Assembly: GCA_947170005.1 (NCBI GenBank)
Contig: CAMVRX010000004.1
Location: 1-39,827 of the forward strand
Source of the DNA: an uncultured Elusimicrobium sp.
Lineage (GTDB): Bacteria; Elusimicrobiota; Elusimicrobia; Elusimicrobiales; Elusimicrobiaceae
Reading direction: 5' to 3'
DNA length: 39,827 bases
Shown: positions 10,490-20,074 of the stretch, piece after piece
Numbering within the stretch: the stretch's first letter is position 1
Layout: each line of letters starts with the position of its first letter
The notes under the pieces: generated by a model
What the model was told of the DNA's origin: nothing
The model's input: the letters and a program-made list of their open reading frames with translations, nothing else
Database searches by the model: none
Made by a program: the position numbers and the translations under genes

Positions 10490-13237
10490 CTATCTGTATT
10501 CGGTTGTGATTTTTACTACATTAAACGGCAAAGGGTCGCTGCCGGAAAGTACCAGCTGCGGCGTTTCTTCGCTAACGGCACTGATGTTGGTGCGCACGGT
10601 ACCCGTAAATAACGCATCATCGGTGCCGTAAATCAGCGGGTCTGCCAGCTGTCCCAGCTGCCCGGAGTTCCCGGCGGCAGAATTGGAAAGCGTAATAATG
10701 CAGGTTTCGGGTTTTAACCGCCCGGTAAAGTCGCCCGCTTGGGTGGGTATAACAAGCGGCAGCGTAGTTAAGTTGTATTCCATCGGCAGCCCCACGATAA
10801 CCTTTTTTGCGGCGGTTGTTAGGGTAATTTGTCCGTTGGCTACGGTTTGCTGCGCACACACATTGCCGTCCGCAAGGATATTTACTTGTTTTCCGTTAAG
10901 GTGGGTTAGCCCAGTTACGGTGGTCTGCGCAGTGGTGGAAGTTTGCACAACGGCACTGTCCACGCATACCGCATCTTCGCGCACGGTATTAGGCAGCTGG
11001 CTGGCTAACATTTCCACGGTGCGCACGCCGTCCCGGTTCACGGCAAAAAATACTTGGTTTTCACTGGTGCCGGGCAGCACGCAGATGGCTTCCACAAAGC
11101 CATCTGTTTGCTGGCGGGTCCAGGCAAGTATCTCATGCTGGCGGGAATAAGAGAGCGTTAAAACGGTCCCGTTGTCCAGCAGTACCCAAACGATGCCTTG
11201 CGGGCTGGCTTGGTATTCCAGCTGCACAATTTTCCGTCCGGCAAATAAATGCGGAGCCAGGGCACACAGGTCGTCTGCCTGCCAGTTGTCGCTGGCATAG
11301 TCGTATTGCAAATCTAATAAAGAGCTGCCGGAAAGCTGCACAAAAAGCACGCGGGAGCCCACAATCAGCGGGCGCACATAATCGGTGCCGTAGTTGCTCT
11401 GTTGGATAATGCCGGAAGATGACGGCGTAATTACATCGCTGGTGTTTATGTGCTCGCCGCCGTCTGCCAGCAAGATAAGACGGCGCGCCGATACTGCATA
11501 GCGTATATCGCACATCCCGCCGCCTTTGGCAATGGTTTGGATGGCATCATCGTCTTTTACTTTAAGGGACACTTCAAAGTTGTCAAAGTCGTCAATTTTG
11601 GACATCTCGGCTTTGTACCCTTTGTACCAGGCAAGGCGGCCCTGGAAAAACCCTACTGCGTTAGGCCAGCCCTGGCGGTTTCCCCAGGACGGTGCGTAAA
11701 ATTTTCCCGTAATGTTGGCGTTGTATGATACGGTTGTAATGTTTATCGGGGAAATATCCTGCACGGTTACCATGCGGCTGGCGGGCTGCTGTACAATGCT
11801 GTCTGGCGCGCGGAAGTCCACTGCAATAGCATCGCAAATCACATCCCCGAAAGAAACGGTTTTTGTGGCTGCGCTGCCGCCTGCAATGTTCACGGTGGCG
11901 GCTTCACGCCATCCGGCACTTTCGCTGTACACCCAGGCCGTCATTACCAGGTCTTCTTCGGGCGCGGAAACAGTAACCGTGATGCCTGTAATGTGTTTGT
12001 GTGTGTTAAACTTATAGCCCAGTTTCGGTGCGGCGGAAAAGACATACACGGGCACATCGGCATTTGTGCTGCTGCTGCCGTTAAACGCTTTGTAGGCGTT
12101 GCTGTACACGGTGCTTTCTACGCCGTCTTCGCAGAGCACTTTGCCTGTGTAGCCGGGCTCTACATAAAACGCTTCGCCCTCCGGCGTTGTGTTGGAAGTC
12201 ATAGTCGGCATCGTGTAGGAAGTGTAAGAAACATTGCCCGCAATTTGCGCGGCAGCTCCCGTGCCGATATTGGAAAGGGTGGCATACGCTTCGCTGGCGT
12301 TGTTCACGCTGGCAATTTTGCCAAAGAAATTATAAGTAAAACTTTCTACACGGAATTGGATGTAAGCCGTTCCGCTGGTCCAGGTAGTCGCATCAATGCG
12401 CAAATAACGGATGCGGCCCGAAATCTCGCCCGATGAATTAACATTGGCGGTATTGGTAGCGGAATAGCTGCGGTAGTCGCGCCAGGTGGTGCCGTCTTCG
12501 CTGTACTGTACTTTAATGGTACCTGTCCAGGTGCCTGTGGTGTCAATGCGCCAGGTGCCGCAGCACAAAAATACTTTGGAAAGCAGGGTTTGTGCGGTAG
12601 TGCTGTTGCTTTGTGTAAAGGAAAGGGACTGCGCATCAAATTCTTTTTCCAGCTTAAAGGTGCTGCCTACATCCTGCGCGGAAAATTGGTAGCCCGTAAG
12701 TTGGGTTATCAGCCATTGTCCGCCCACTTTGGTAAGGGCAGCCAGGTCGCCATTGTCGGTGTCAAAGGGTCCGTTTTTGGGTTCGTAATCTTCCAGCCGC
12801 CAGTCGGTTGCGGCGTAGCGTGTTAAGGTTTTGGGGTGCTTTCCTTTGATAGCCAAATAAAGCACATCGCCGCTTTGGTCGTAGGTAATATACTTAAAAT
12901 CTTCTTCGGTAAAAGGGCTTAAAATCTCATAGGGTGCATTGTTCTTTTGCACATAACCGTCTGCGGTTAAAAAGCGGATGTAGCCCTCGCCAAATTCCAC
13001 TACGCAGCAGTCGGTGGGGGAAAACACAAAACGGGCAAACGCTACGGTTTTGTTTTGTTGTTTGCGCAGCGCAATAAATTTCATACCGGGGCGCGAATAC
13101 ATACCGCCCTGCACTTTAAGTAAAAAGTTTTGTGCAACGGCTACGCTGGTAGGGTGTTTTTCTAAATCAGCCCTGCCGAATAAGTCGGGTGTCATTTCCC
13201 CGGAAGCGAAAGAGTATTGTGTGCGTGTAAAGTTCAT
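10490..13237 (-). CDS. Large tail protein (podovirus tail tubular/nozzle-like)
   Basis: 915 aa MNFTRTQYSFASGEMTPDLFGRADLEKHPTSVAVAQNFLLKVQGGMYSRPGMKFI, N-terminus typical of podoviral tail proteins. Confidence 0.75.
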   Translation of the reverse strand: MNFTRTQYSFASGEMTPDLFGRADLEKHPTSVAVAQNFLLKVQGGMYSRPGMKFIALRKQQNKTVAFARFVFSPTDCCVVEFGEGYIRFLTADGYVQKNNAPYEILSPFTEEDFKYITYDQSGDVLYLAIKGKHPKTLTRYAATDWRLEDYEPKNGPFDTDNGDLAALTKVGGQWLITQLTGYQFSAQDVGSTFKLEKEFDAQSLSFTQSNSTTAQTLLSKVFLCCGTWRIDTTGTWTGTIKVQYSEDGTTWRDYRSYSATNTANVNSSGEISGRIRYLRIDATTWTSGTAYIQFRVESFTYNFFGKIASVNNASEAYATLSNIGTGAAAQIAGNVSYTSYTMPTMTSNTTPEGEAFYVEPGYTGKVLCEDGVESTVYSNAYKAFNGSSSTNADVPVYVFSAAPKLGYKFNTHKHITGITVTVSAPEEDLVMTAWVYSESAGWREAATVNIAGGSAATKTVSFGDVICDAIAVDFRAPDSIVQQPASRMVTVQDISPINITTVSYNANITGKFYAPSWGNRQGWPNAVGFFQGRLAWYKGYKAEMSKIDDFDNFEVSLKVKDDDAIQTIAKGGGMCDIRYAVSARRLILLADGGEHINTSDVITPSSSGIIQQSNYGTDYVRPLIVGSRVLFVQLSGSSLLDLQYDYASDNWQADDLCALAPHLFAGRKIVQLEYQASPQGIVWVLLDNGTVLTLSYSRQHEILAWTRQQTDGFVEAICVLPGTSENQVFFAVNRDGVRTVEMLASQLPNTVREDAVCVDSAVVQTSTTAQTTVTGLTHLNGKQVNILADGNVCAQQTVANGQITLTTAAKKVIVGLPMEYNLTTLPLVIPTQAGDFTGRLKPETCIITLSNSAAGNSGQLGQLADPLIYGTDDALFTGTVRTNISAVSEETPQLVLSGSDPLPFNVVKITTEYR

Positions 13238-13246
13238 AGTTTCTTT

Positions 13247-13273
13247 ATAGGGGGCGGGACTGCCGCCCCCTAT
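13247..13273. other. Perfect GC-rich inverted repeat (11-bp stem, 5-nt loop) between the cement gene and the tail gene
   Basis: ATAGGGGGCGG-GACTG-CCGCCCCCTAT; no following T-tract on the transcribed strand. Confidence 0.8.
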
Positions 13274-13281
13274 TGCCTACC

Positions 13282-13650
13282 TTAGACAGCGGCCAGTTCA
13301 GGGCCGTATGCTACATCGGCCGAGATGGTCCCAGCGGTAAAAGTACCCGTGGGGGTGGCTTTTACTTTTACATATTCCTTAACGGTGTAAGGAATTTGTA
13401 CTTGGAGCATGGGGCTCGCGGTCAAATCTACCGCCCAGCTGCCGATAGTGGCAGAGCTGGAAAAGGCAGAAGTGGAGGAAGTAATCAGCTCAATTTGAAT
13501 AGCCGTACCTCCCGTTAAACCTACGCCCGTAACTACCAAAGTAGCGGCGCGCGCAGATTTTGTTTTGCCAAGATATTTAGCATCGCTGGTAACAGCAGAG
13601 CTCGTGATGGCTTGACCCGAGAAGATTTCTAATTCTTTATCTAAAATCAT
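13282..13650 (-). CDS. Capsid cement/decoration protein, Bbp16-like
   Basis: Start taken at MILDKELEIFSGQAITSSAVTSDAKYLGKTKSARAATLVVTGVG, avoiding overlap with the capsid gene; resembles BPP-1 Bbp16. Confidence 0.7.
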   Translation of the reverse strand: MILDKELEIFSGQAITSSAVTSDAKYLGKTKSARAATLVVTGVGLTGGTAIQIELITSSTSAFSSSATIGSWAVDLTASPMLQVQIPYTVKEYVKVKATPTGTFTAGTISADVAYGPELAAV

Positions 13651-13658
13651 AAACCCTC

Positions 13659-14633
13659 CTACACTACCTTGGCTTCGTTGCTGGAAATAGCATCGCATTG
13701 GCGGACAGGGATGCCCGACATGCGCAGCTCTTGGATGCCGCTTTGCGCGTCAGCCAATGTCAAGTGCACATTGCTCTTGTTGTAAAGCCCTTGTTCAAGC
13801 GCCGTAAGCACTTCGCCATTGGCATAGAACACAGGTTTGCAGCTCTGCAAAGAGGGCAGCAAGCGTTTGGCTTTAATCATCAAGTCCATTAAAGAAGAAG
13901 CATTTAAGCTATCTGCTTTAATGTTGCAGATGCGCACTACATAGCGCCAGTCGCGCACGCACAGCCCGGTGTGGAGTTTGAAGCGGGTAACATACGCTTC
14001 ATAAGTTCCGCCGTTGCCGTCCGGCCAGCGTTTGTCCAATTCGGGGTCATCTTTGGAAAGCCCGGCTTTGGAGCCCTCGGGGTAGATACCGAAGACCTTG
14101 CCATCGCCATGGCCGACGAGCCAAATAGAAGTATTCCCGGTGCTGGCAGTAGAGCCAGCGGAAATAACATTTTTAACAGCCGGAGCGTTGCCCGACACTT
14201 TGCCGTAGCGTATCGCAAGGCCGTTAAATTTAGCCGGGGAAGTGGCAATATCACCGTAAAAGACGGTTTCGGCCCACTCTTGGCTCATTTTTTCCAAATA
14301 GCCGGATGCTTCCGTCATAAAAAGCTCGGCTTTGTCGCGGGACATATCCGCGACTACGCGGTCCACAGCAGATACGGCTTCTAACATACCCGTATCATCG
14401 CGGACCTGTTGGGTTTCGCTTTTGCTTTGCGCAACACCGTAGTTCAGCTTACGCCAGCCCACGGTAGGGAAACCTGTACGAATAGTGCTCTTGTGCCCGG
14501 TTTTATCGTTGCACTCCGTGAACACCATGTCGTTAATAATTGCGTTGTTCTTTGCCAACACTTCGGCCACGGGGGCAACATTGCCTTTGGGGTCCAAGCG
14601 GGACATCAAATCAACAAGCGTTAAGTTTGCCAT
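13659..14633 (-). CDS. Major capsid protein
   Basis: 324 aa MANLTLVDLMSRLDPKGNVAPVAEVLAKNNAIINDMVFTECN...; between scaffold-like and cement-like genes. Confidence 0.8.
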   Translation of the reverse strand: MANLTLVDLMSRLDPKGNVAPVAEVLAKNNAIINDMVFTECNDKTGHKSTIRTGFPTVGWRKLNYGVAQSKSETQQVRDDTGMLEAVSAVDRVVADMSRDKAELFMTEASGYLEKMSQEWAETVFYGDIATSPAKFNGLAIRYGKVSGNAPAVKNVISAGSTASTGNTSIWLVGHGDGKVFGIYPEGSKAGLSKDDPELDKRWPDGNGGTYEAYVTRFKLHTGLCVRDWRYVVRICNIKADSLNASSLMDLMIKAKRLLPSLQSCKPVFYANGEVLTALEQGLYNKSNVHLTLADAQSGIQELRMSGIPVRQCDAISSNEAKVV

Positions 14634-14657
14634 ACAATTTTAACCTCGTTCGTTGGT

Positions 14658-15428
14658 CTATTTGATATTGGGGAACATACGGTGTGCCAAGTCCTTTGGC
14701 TCACTGCCGCCCCCTCTATTGCCCGCAATAAATTTATCGTCGCTAATCGCCTTACCGACTTTTAGCATTACTCTAACTACTGCGGGGTGGCTTCCCAGCC
14801 CTGTGGAGTTCATAAGGGCTTTGAAGTCGTCATCTGCAAAGTTACGCATTGCCAATGCTACGGCAGCTTCGTTTTCGGCTATGACCTTTGGGTCGGTGCC
14901 CCACTCCTGGTGCACTTTGGCCGCGTTGCGTACCGCTTCATCGTGGACATGCTGCTTAATCTCGTTAGAGATTTGCTCGTCCATTTTGGCAGCTGCTTCT
15001 TTTGCAAATTTGGCCTGCCACTGTAAAATTTCAGTAGCGGCTTGTTGCGGGATGTTGTGCTTTTTGGCAAGGGCGGATAGTTCGTCCAGTTCGCCTTTGG
15101 CATATTCCATCCCATCAATGCCCGTTAGCGGTTGGTTGGCGGCTTGCTGGCCGTTATCCTTTCCCGCGTTGGGGTCCTGCTTTTTGCCGTCCTCATCGGC
15201 GGCTTGTCCTGCTTCGCCCGCTTTCGCTGCGGCTCCCGTCAAAATGGTGCCCGCATCCTGCCCGTTGGCAGCTGCGTTGTTATCCGCGGCAGCGTTGTTG
15301 TTATCCGCGGCGGCATTGTCCGGGTTATCAGCACCCGTCAAAATGGTAGTTTCGGCGGCTTGCTGTGATGCGGCAGCCGCGTTATTGTCGGCTGCTGCGT
15401 TGGTTGTGTTTGTGGTCGTGTCTTGCAT
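14658..15428 (-). CDS. Scaffolding-like head assembly protein
   Basis: Acidic, Ala/Asn/Gln-rich low-complexity N-terminus and charged C-terminus immediately upstream of the capsid gene. Confidence 0.6.
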   Translation of the reverse strand: MQDTTTNTTNAAADNNAAAASQQAAETTILTGADNPDNAAADNNNAAADNNAAANGQDAGTILTGAAAKAGEAGQAADEDGKKQDPNAGKDNGQQAANQPLTGIDGMEYAKGELDELSALAKKHNIPQQAATEILQWQAKFAKEAAAKMDEQISNEIKQHVHDEAVRNAAKVHQEWGTDPKVIAENEAAVALAMRNFADDDFKALMNSTGLGSHPAVVRVMLKVGKAISDDKFIAGNRGGGSEPKDLAHRMFPNIK

Positions 15429-15441
15429 ACTTTTTTTCTCC

Positions 15442-16017
15442 TTACAGTCCGTTTAGGTAGGTGCTTTGGATGTTTATGTTATTTTCGCCCTCGGCGCGGT
15501 TTTGATACCGTGCCGCATCCAGTGTAATAAGGGCTTGCTGCTGCGCGCGGCTCATATCATCGTTGGACTTTGTAAGAGCAGGCGCAAGCTGTGCTGCCAG
15601 CTCCCAGGAAAGTGCCAGGGTAAAAGCCGCATCAAACAAATTCGTGTCGGTTACGCTGCGCGTGTAGTTCACATATTTTGCGGGCTCGTAAGTTACCAGC
15701 ATCCTGCCCGTGTTGTCGGATGCTTCCCAAAACTTTGTATGGTGTTGCACATCACTAAACACGGCATTTATCTGTAACGCATCGGCAGGGCGTGCATAGG
15801 CGTAGTTGTACGGTGGCGGCAAACGGTTGTCTGCTACTTGCGCCAGGGTGGCGGTGGTATCTGCAAAACGCCACGGGTGGCATTTAAGCAGTTTAGCCAG
15901 TGCCACGGGATAAAACATCTCGCACCGCCGGGCTCTTTCGTTTTGGTCGGTGGTAGAATTGATAGGGGCTTGTCCCAGGTGGGCCAGTGCCATATTGCAA
16001 ATATCAATTTTGCTCAT
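15442..16017 (-). CDS. Tail adaptor protein, T7 gp11 (tail tubular A)-like
   Basis: MSKIDICNMALAHLGQAPINSTTDQNERARRCEMFYPVALAKLLKCHPWRFA. Confidence 0.7.
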   Translation of the reverse strand: MSKIDICNMALAHLGQAPINSTTDQNERARRCEMFYPVALAKLLKCHPWRFADTTATLAQVADNRLPPPYNYAYARPADALQINAVFSDVQHHTKFWEASDNTGRMLVTYEPAKYVNYTRSVTDTNLFDAAFTLALSWELAAQLAPALTKSNDDMSRAQQQALITLDAARYQNRAEGENNINIQSTYLNGL

Positions 16018-17384
16018 AATTCATACTCCATTTCGTAGGTCCGGCTTTGTCCGTATCTTACGGCGGGGTCGTTTTGCGGGCGGACGGGCGCGGCAAAAGT
16101 AAGGGCCAGCGCATCGGCGCGGTCCGGGGAACGGCCCAAACGCTCTTTAATGTGCTCTTTGCTTTCCAGGCGCAAGCGGTTGGCGTTGTCAAAGTCGTAC
16201 ACGGGCGTGCTTAAATCGGTTACCAGGTCTGTGTCGTTCTTGGGCAGGGCTCCGCCTGCTTTTAGCCAGTCGCGCAGCTCGCCCCATAATTCGGCGCGCT
16301 TATTCAAATACTGTCCGGCTTTGTTTGGTTTGCCGCCGAACGGTACCTCTACAATGTTTCGGTAGTTCAACTGCCGCAAGCGGTCAATAACGCCCGCCCC
16401 GTTTCCGGCATCAATAAAGACGGCATCGGGGTGTAGTTCTTCTATTTTCTCGGCTACGCGGGCAGCAAAAGCCATGTTATCCAGCTTTTCAAAAACAAAC
16501 GGGTCAAACGCCTGCAAGCCCTGGCGGAAGTAGATAATGCTTTTATCATCGCCAAAGCGGGCAGGGTCCACACCCAGCACACGCGGTGCCCCGTTCACAG
16601 CATCCATACCATAGATGCGCTGTTGCGCTTCCAGCACCAGGTCAATGGGAATAAGCACATTGTCCGCGCTGGCGGTAAAGTCGCACAGGTATTCTTGGCG
16701 GAAGATGTTTGCGGGGGTATCGTTTTTGATTTTGTTAAGTTCTTCTTCGGGGATGACTTGTGTTTTATCCGCGCGGTACACGCCGCACCACCAGTCGCCC
16801 TTTGGGTTCTCGTGGAAGCTCTTACTTGCTAACTGGAAAGTATTGTAGAATTGGTTTTGCCCTTTGGGGGTCCCGGCAAACAGCACCCAGCCGTTGCGGG
16901 AAAGCAGCATCGGGCGGATGATTTCGGTAAAAACATTGGGCTTCATGTCGCCGTACTCGTCTAACACTACGCCGTCTGCGTAGGTACCGCGCAGCGCATC
17001 GGGGTTATCGGCTCCTAGGATGCGGATGTAAGGCGCGTTTTTGGTTTTGAAAGTTACTTTTAATTCGCTTTCGTTAATGATAACGGCGGAGCGTGTTTTT
17101 CCGTCCGGGGTTTGTACGGCTTGGAAAGGGGAAATATAGTGTTTTAAGTAGTCCCAGGCAATAAGTTTTGCCTGTTTTAACTGCGGCGCAATGTAGAAAT
17201 AACGCCCGCCGGGCAACGGGTTGGAAATAGCGCGGTCTATCAGTTCATTAACGGCCGCAACGGTTTTACCCATTTGGCGGTGTGTAACAAGCACGCAAAA
17301 GCGGTGCTCGTCCATCGCTCTGCGCAGTTCCGTCTGCGGTCCGCGCTCGTTATAGAGGGAATTTATTTTAATTTTTGGCTGCAC
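16014..17384 (-). CDS. terL: Terminase large subunit
   Basis: 456 aa with RFCVLVTHRQMGKTVAA (Walker-A-like), VLDEYGDMKP (Walker-B-like), VLGVDPARFGDDKS and VFIDAGNGAGVIDRL (nuclease-domain-like). Confidence 0.9.
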   Translation of the reverse strand: MQPKIKINSLYNERGPQTELRRAMDEHRFCVLVTHRQMGKTVAAVNELIDRAISNPLPGGRYFYIAPQLKQAKLIAWDYLKHYISPFQAVQTPDGKTRSAVIINESELKVTFKTKNAPYIRILGADNPDALRGTYADGVVLDEYGDMKPNVFTEIIRPMLLSRNGWVLFAGTPKGQNQFYNTFQLASKSFHENPKGDWWCGVYRADKTQVIPEEELNKIKNDTPANIFRQEYLCDFTASADNVLIPIDLVLEAQQRIYGMDAVNGAPRVLGVDPARFGDDKSIIYFRQGLQAFDPFVFEKLDNMAFAARVAEKIEELHPDAVFIDAGNGAGVIDRLRQLNYRNIVEVPFGGKPNKAGQYLNKRAELWGELRDWLKAGGALPKNDTDLVTDLSTPVYDFDNANRLRLESKEHIKERLGRSPDRADALALTFAAPVRPQNDPAVRYGQSRTYEMEYEL

Positions 17385-17946
17385 GGTTGCGCCCTCCCTC
17401 GCTGTTACGCTCTAAACAAATAACAAACGGTGCTTCTGCACTGCCGGGTTGCCCTTTGTCGGCTTGCAAAAGTCCCTTAATTTGGGCCACAATTTTAAGA
17501 GCTGCGCCCTTATCCTTGCCCCCTTTTCGTATTTCATCGTTCAAATGTCCGTAGTATTCAGTCGTGGACATGAGTGCACTGTCGGCAATTTGCTTTTCCA
17601 GTGCCAATATCCTTGCCCTTACCTTGTCCGTGTTTGCAAGACGGCTGGCTTTGGGATAGATGGTTGTTAGTTTTTCGGTCTTACAGTTTGGGAAAGCCAG
17701 GCGGTATGCCTGTGTCTTTGAAAGTTGCGCGGCGCATAACCGTGCAAATACTTCCTGGTGCAAGGTTAAGCCGTCTTTGTTTTTGGGGTTTTTCTTGGCA
17801 AGTTGCGCGTTCCAGTCGGCCCAGTCCTCAAACAAGCAGAGCTGCTTGTCCGCTTCCGGCACAGGGGCAGCCAGCAGGTCTAATGCTTCCTGCTGTACTT
17901 CTTCCAGTACATCCGGCAGTTTGTTTTCTGCTGCCTTTTTTGCCAT
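17368..17946 (-). CDS. terS: Terminase small subunit
   Basis: Start chosen at MAKKAAENKLPD after AAAGGAGCG; LTLHQEVFARLCAAQLSKTQAYRLAFPN; overlaps terL. Confidence 0.75.
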   Translation of the reverse strand: MAKKAAENKLPDVLEEVQQEALDLLAAPVPEADKQLCLFEDWADWNAQLAKKNPKNKDGLTLHQEVFARLCAAQLSKTQAYRLAFPNCKTEKLTTIYPKASRLANTDKVRARILALEKQIADSALMSTTEYYGHLNDEIRKGGKDKGAALKIVAQIKGLLQADKGQPGSAEAPFVICLERNSEGGRNRAAKN

Positions 17947-18058
17947 AAAAAACCGCGCTCCTTTGTGAAAATTCACAAAAGACATCGCGGTTAAAAATCA
18001 ATTTGTAAGCAAAATTTTTTACAGCAAAAAGCGCATTTTGCGCTACCAGTTCCAAAAT

Positions 18059-18086
18059 GATATAAAAATTTTTATCAAAATGTCAA
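18059..18086 (-). promoter_or_regulatory. Predicted sigma70-type promoter for the leftward late operon
   Basis: Minus strand TTGACA (18086-18081), 16-nt spacer, TATATC (18064-18059), in an AT-rich intergenic region upstream of terS. Confidence 0.65.
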
Positions 18087-18128
18087 GTATTTTTTTGAAA
18101 AAATAACCCTTATTTTTTAAGCATTTTT

Positions 18129-18314
18129 TTAGTTTAGTAAAAAATTTATAGCGCGTTGTGCATCTGCGCTGCTTAAAAAAATGTCATCTTCCCACACATC
18201 CAAAACCCCGTTTTCGGTCCGCACTTTCCACACGCCCGCGCGGGCACTTAACGCTACTGCGTGTTGTACTTTGAAGCCATCCAAAAAACAAACGGCACAC
18301 GGAAATTTACCTGG
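18129..18314 (-). CDS. Hypothetical small protein
   Basis: MPGKFPCAVCFLDGFKVQHAVALSARAGVWKVRTENGVLDVWEDD...; ATG overlaps the end of the preceding gene. Confidence 0.6.
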   Translation of the reverse strand, partial: PGKFPCAVCFLDGFKVQHAVALSARAGVWKVRTENGVLDVWEDDIFLSSADAQRAINFLLN

Positions 18315-18768
18315 CATTTTGCATTTCTTCCCACACTTCTTTAAGCGTAAAAACATACTCGCTTTCGCGGGCCAGCTGCAAGCGCAGCAGGGCATCTATG
18401 AAACGCACTTTTAAGCCCACATCGGCTTTTCCCTCGGCAGTTTCGTAGAGTTCGCGCGGCAGCAAAAAGTTTCTGCGCTCCGTGATGATGCGCTGGCTTG
18501 GGTAGGCAAACACATAAAACGCAGGCACGGTATAGAGCTGTCCGTCTTTGTTGGTGCGGTTAAAGTATTGCGTGGCGGAGCAATACACGCACTGGTTTCG
18601 GTAGCAGACGGTGTAAAACCCGGCTGTGCTGGCGTAATTTAACATCACAGCCCGGGAAATCAAGCCGCCCGGGCGGCCACACTGCTGGCAGCGCGGCAGA
18701 GCAGACACCGTAGGTGCGTTGTTTGCTTCTTGGGGTCCAAAAGTCCGTCTGTATTTTTGTTGGGTCAT
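18307..18768 (-). CDS. Hypothetical protein with a CxxCG motif and a second Cys pair
   Basis: 153 aa, LPRCQQCGRPGG..., CYRNQCVYC. Confidence 0.6.
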   Translation of the reverse strand: MTQQKYRRTFGPQEANNAPTVSALPRCQQCGRPGGLISRAVMLNYASTAGFYTVCYRNQCVYCSATQYFNRTNKDGQLYTVPAFYVFAYPSQRIITERRNFLLPRELYETAEGKADVGLKVRFIDALLRLQLARESEYVFTLKEVWEEMQNAR

Positions 18769-19850
18769 TGTTGTTTATACTCCTGTGATTTTAAGTCGTC
18801 TAAATACGATGCCGCCCGTTCACTGATAGCGCGCAGCGTAGTGCATCCTAACTGCCACCCGTGGACCATAACCTTAAACGCCTGGTGTATGTCGTTTCCG
18901 CATGTGGCAATAATTTTCTCAAAGAAAATGCGGTCAAATTCAAAGATGCAGTTTATTTTTTGATTGTCGTTTTTTAACAGCCCGGGGCTTACTGCTTGCA
19001 GCCAGTATTTGGCTACTTCTTCCCGTTGGGTTTTTGGTTCTTGGAAGTCCAAAATATACGCATCTTCGCCTGTTGGTAAGGTATCTTCCCATCTTCGCTG
19101 GTTTAGGTAGGCATCTGCCCGCGGGACAAATTGCCCGTTGTTTTTTACCCAGTCGCGTAGTCGTTTTTGTTTTTCCAGCACGGGTAGAATTTCCGCCAGG
19201 TTGTATTTGCCTTTGTTCCATTTTTTGATGGCACGCTGTTTGCTTTTCTTGTTTGGATAAGCGGCCCAAAAAGCCGTAAAGCCGTTTTCTTGTTTGGGTG
19301 TAGATGGCTCGGTTTGGTCTTGGGGGAATAGTAAGGGGGTAGTAGTGTTATTGTTATCTACTCTTTCTTGTTCTCTATATAATGGCGTGCCAAAATTTGA
19401 CACAGTAGGTGTGTTAAAATTTGACACACTAGCGGGTTTTGTTGTGTTAAAATTTGACACAGTAGGTGTGTTAAAATTTGACACAGCATCCGGCTTTTTA
19501 GCGGGCTTGGCCGCGGGTTCTTGTTTGGGTGCCGCGGGTTGTACCCGGCGCAGTTGGCTTAAAACGGGCTCCCCATCGCCAAACACCAGCACAAAGCGGC
19601 TTACACCGTCCGCTGTTTCCTCGGCTCTTATAAGCCCTATTTCGGCTAATTGCGTGGTGGCTTTGCGCAGCGTGCCGATAGACATACCCATCCGGGTAGC
19701 TAATCTGCGCACGGGCAGCGTAACTGCCCAGTCCGCGCGGTCTGCAAGTATCTTTAATTTTTGGTAGGTGCTAAACAGCAGCGCGCTTTCCCATAACTGC
19801 GGCACATCGGCTTCGCTCCTGTATAGCTTGGTATATCCCTTATTTATCAT
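18765..19850 (-). CDS. Phage replication initiator, lambda O-like (N-terminal winged-helix, C-terminal primosomal-like region)
   Basis: MINKGYTKLYRSEADVPQLWESALLFSTYQKLKILADRADWAVTLPVRRLATRMGMSIGTLRKATTQLAEIGLI...; C-terminal FTAFWAAYPNKKSKQRAIKKW...ADAYLNQRRWED. Confidence 0.75.
   Translation of the reverse strand: MINKGYTKLYRSEADVPQLWESALLFSTYQKLKILADRADWAVTLPVRRLATRMGMSIGTLRKATTQLAEIGLIRAEETADGVSRFVLVFGDGEPVLSQLRRVQPAAPKQEPAAKPAKKPDAVSNFNTPTVSNFNTTKPASVSNFNTPTVSNFGTPLYREQERVDNNNTTTPLLFPQDQTEPSTPKQENGFTAFWAAYPNKKSKQRAIKKWNKGKYNLAEILPVLEKQKRLRDWVKNNGQFVPRADAYLNQRRWEDTLPTGEDAYILDFQEPKTQREEVAKYWLQAVSPGLLKNDNQKINCIFEFDRIFFEKIIATCGNDIHQAFKVMVHGWQLGCTTLRAISERAASYLDDLKSQEYKQQ
19386..19485. repeat. 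Four iteron-like 19-bp near-palindromic repeats inside the replication gene
   Basis: TGTGTTAAAATTTGACACA at 410-428, 443-461 and 467-485 (exact) and CGTGCCAAAATTTGACACA at 386-404 (all 19000s). Confidence 0.9.
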
Positions 19851-19866
19851 ACATCCCTCGTGTGTT

Positions 19867-20073
19867 TTAGTGTTTATGCCCGGTCTTGCCATCCAGCAGC
19901 GTGTAGGATGCTACAAGTGCCAGGTCTTCCGGCGTGGCGTGTTCGTGTTTTTTAAGGTATTTTCTTAACGCCCGGCACATTTTATTTACCACCACCCTAA
20001 AAGGCCGCTGGCTGTATCGGGGTTGTTTGTCGTACTCCATAATCACAATGCCGATTTTTGTTTCGTGGCTCAT
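19867..20073 (-). CDS. Hypothetical small protein
   Basis: MSHETKIGIVIMEYDKQPRYSQRPFRVVVNKMCRALRKYLKKHEH. Confidence 0.6.
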   Translation of the reverse strand: MSHETKIGIVIMEYDKQPRYSQRPFRVVVNKMCRALRKYLKKHEHATPEDLALVASYTLLDGKTGHKH

Positions 20074-20074
20074 C

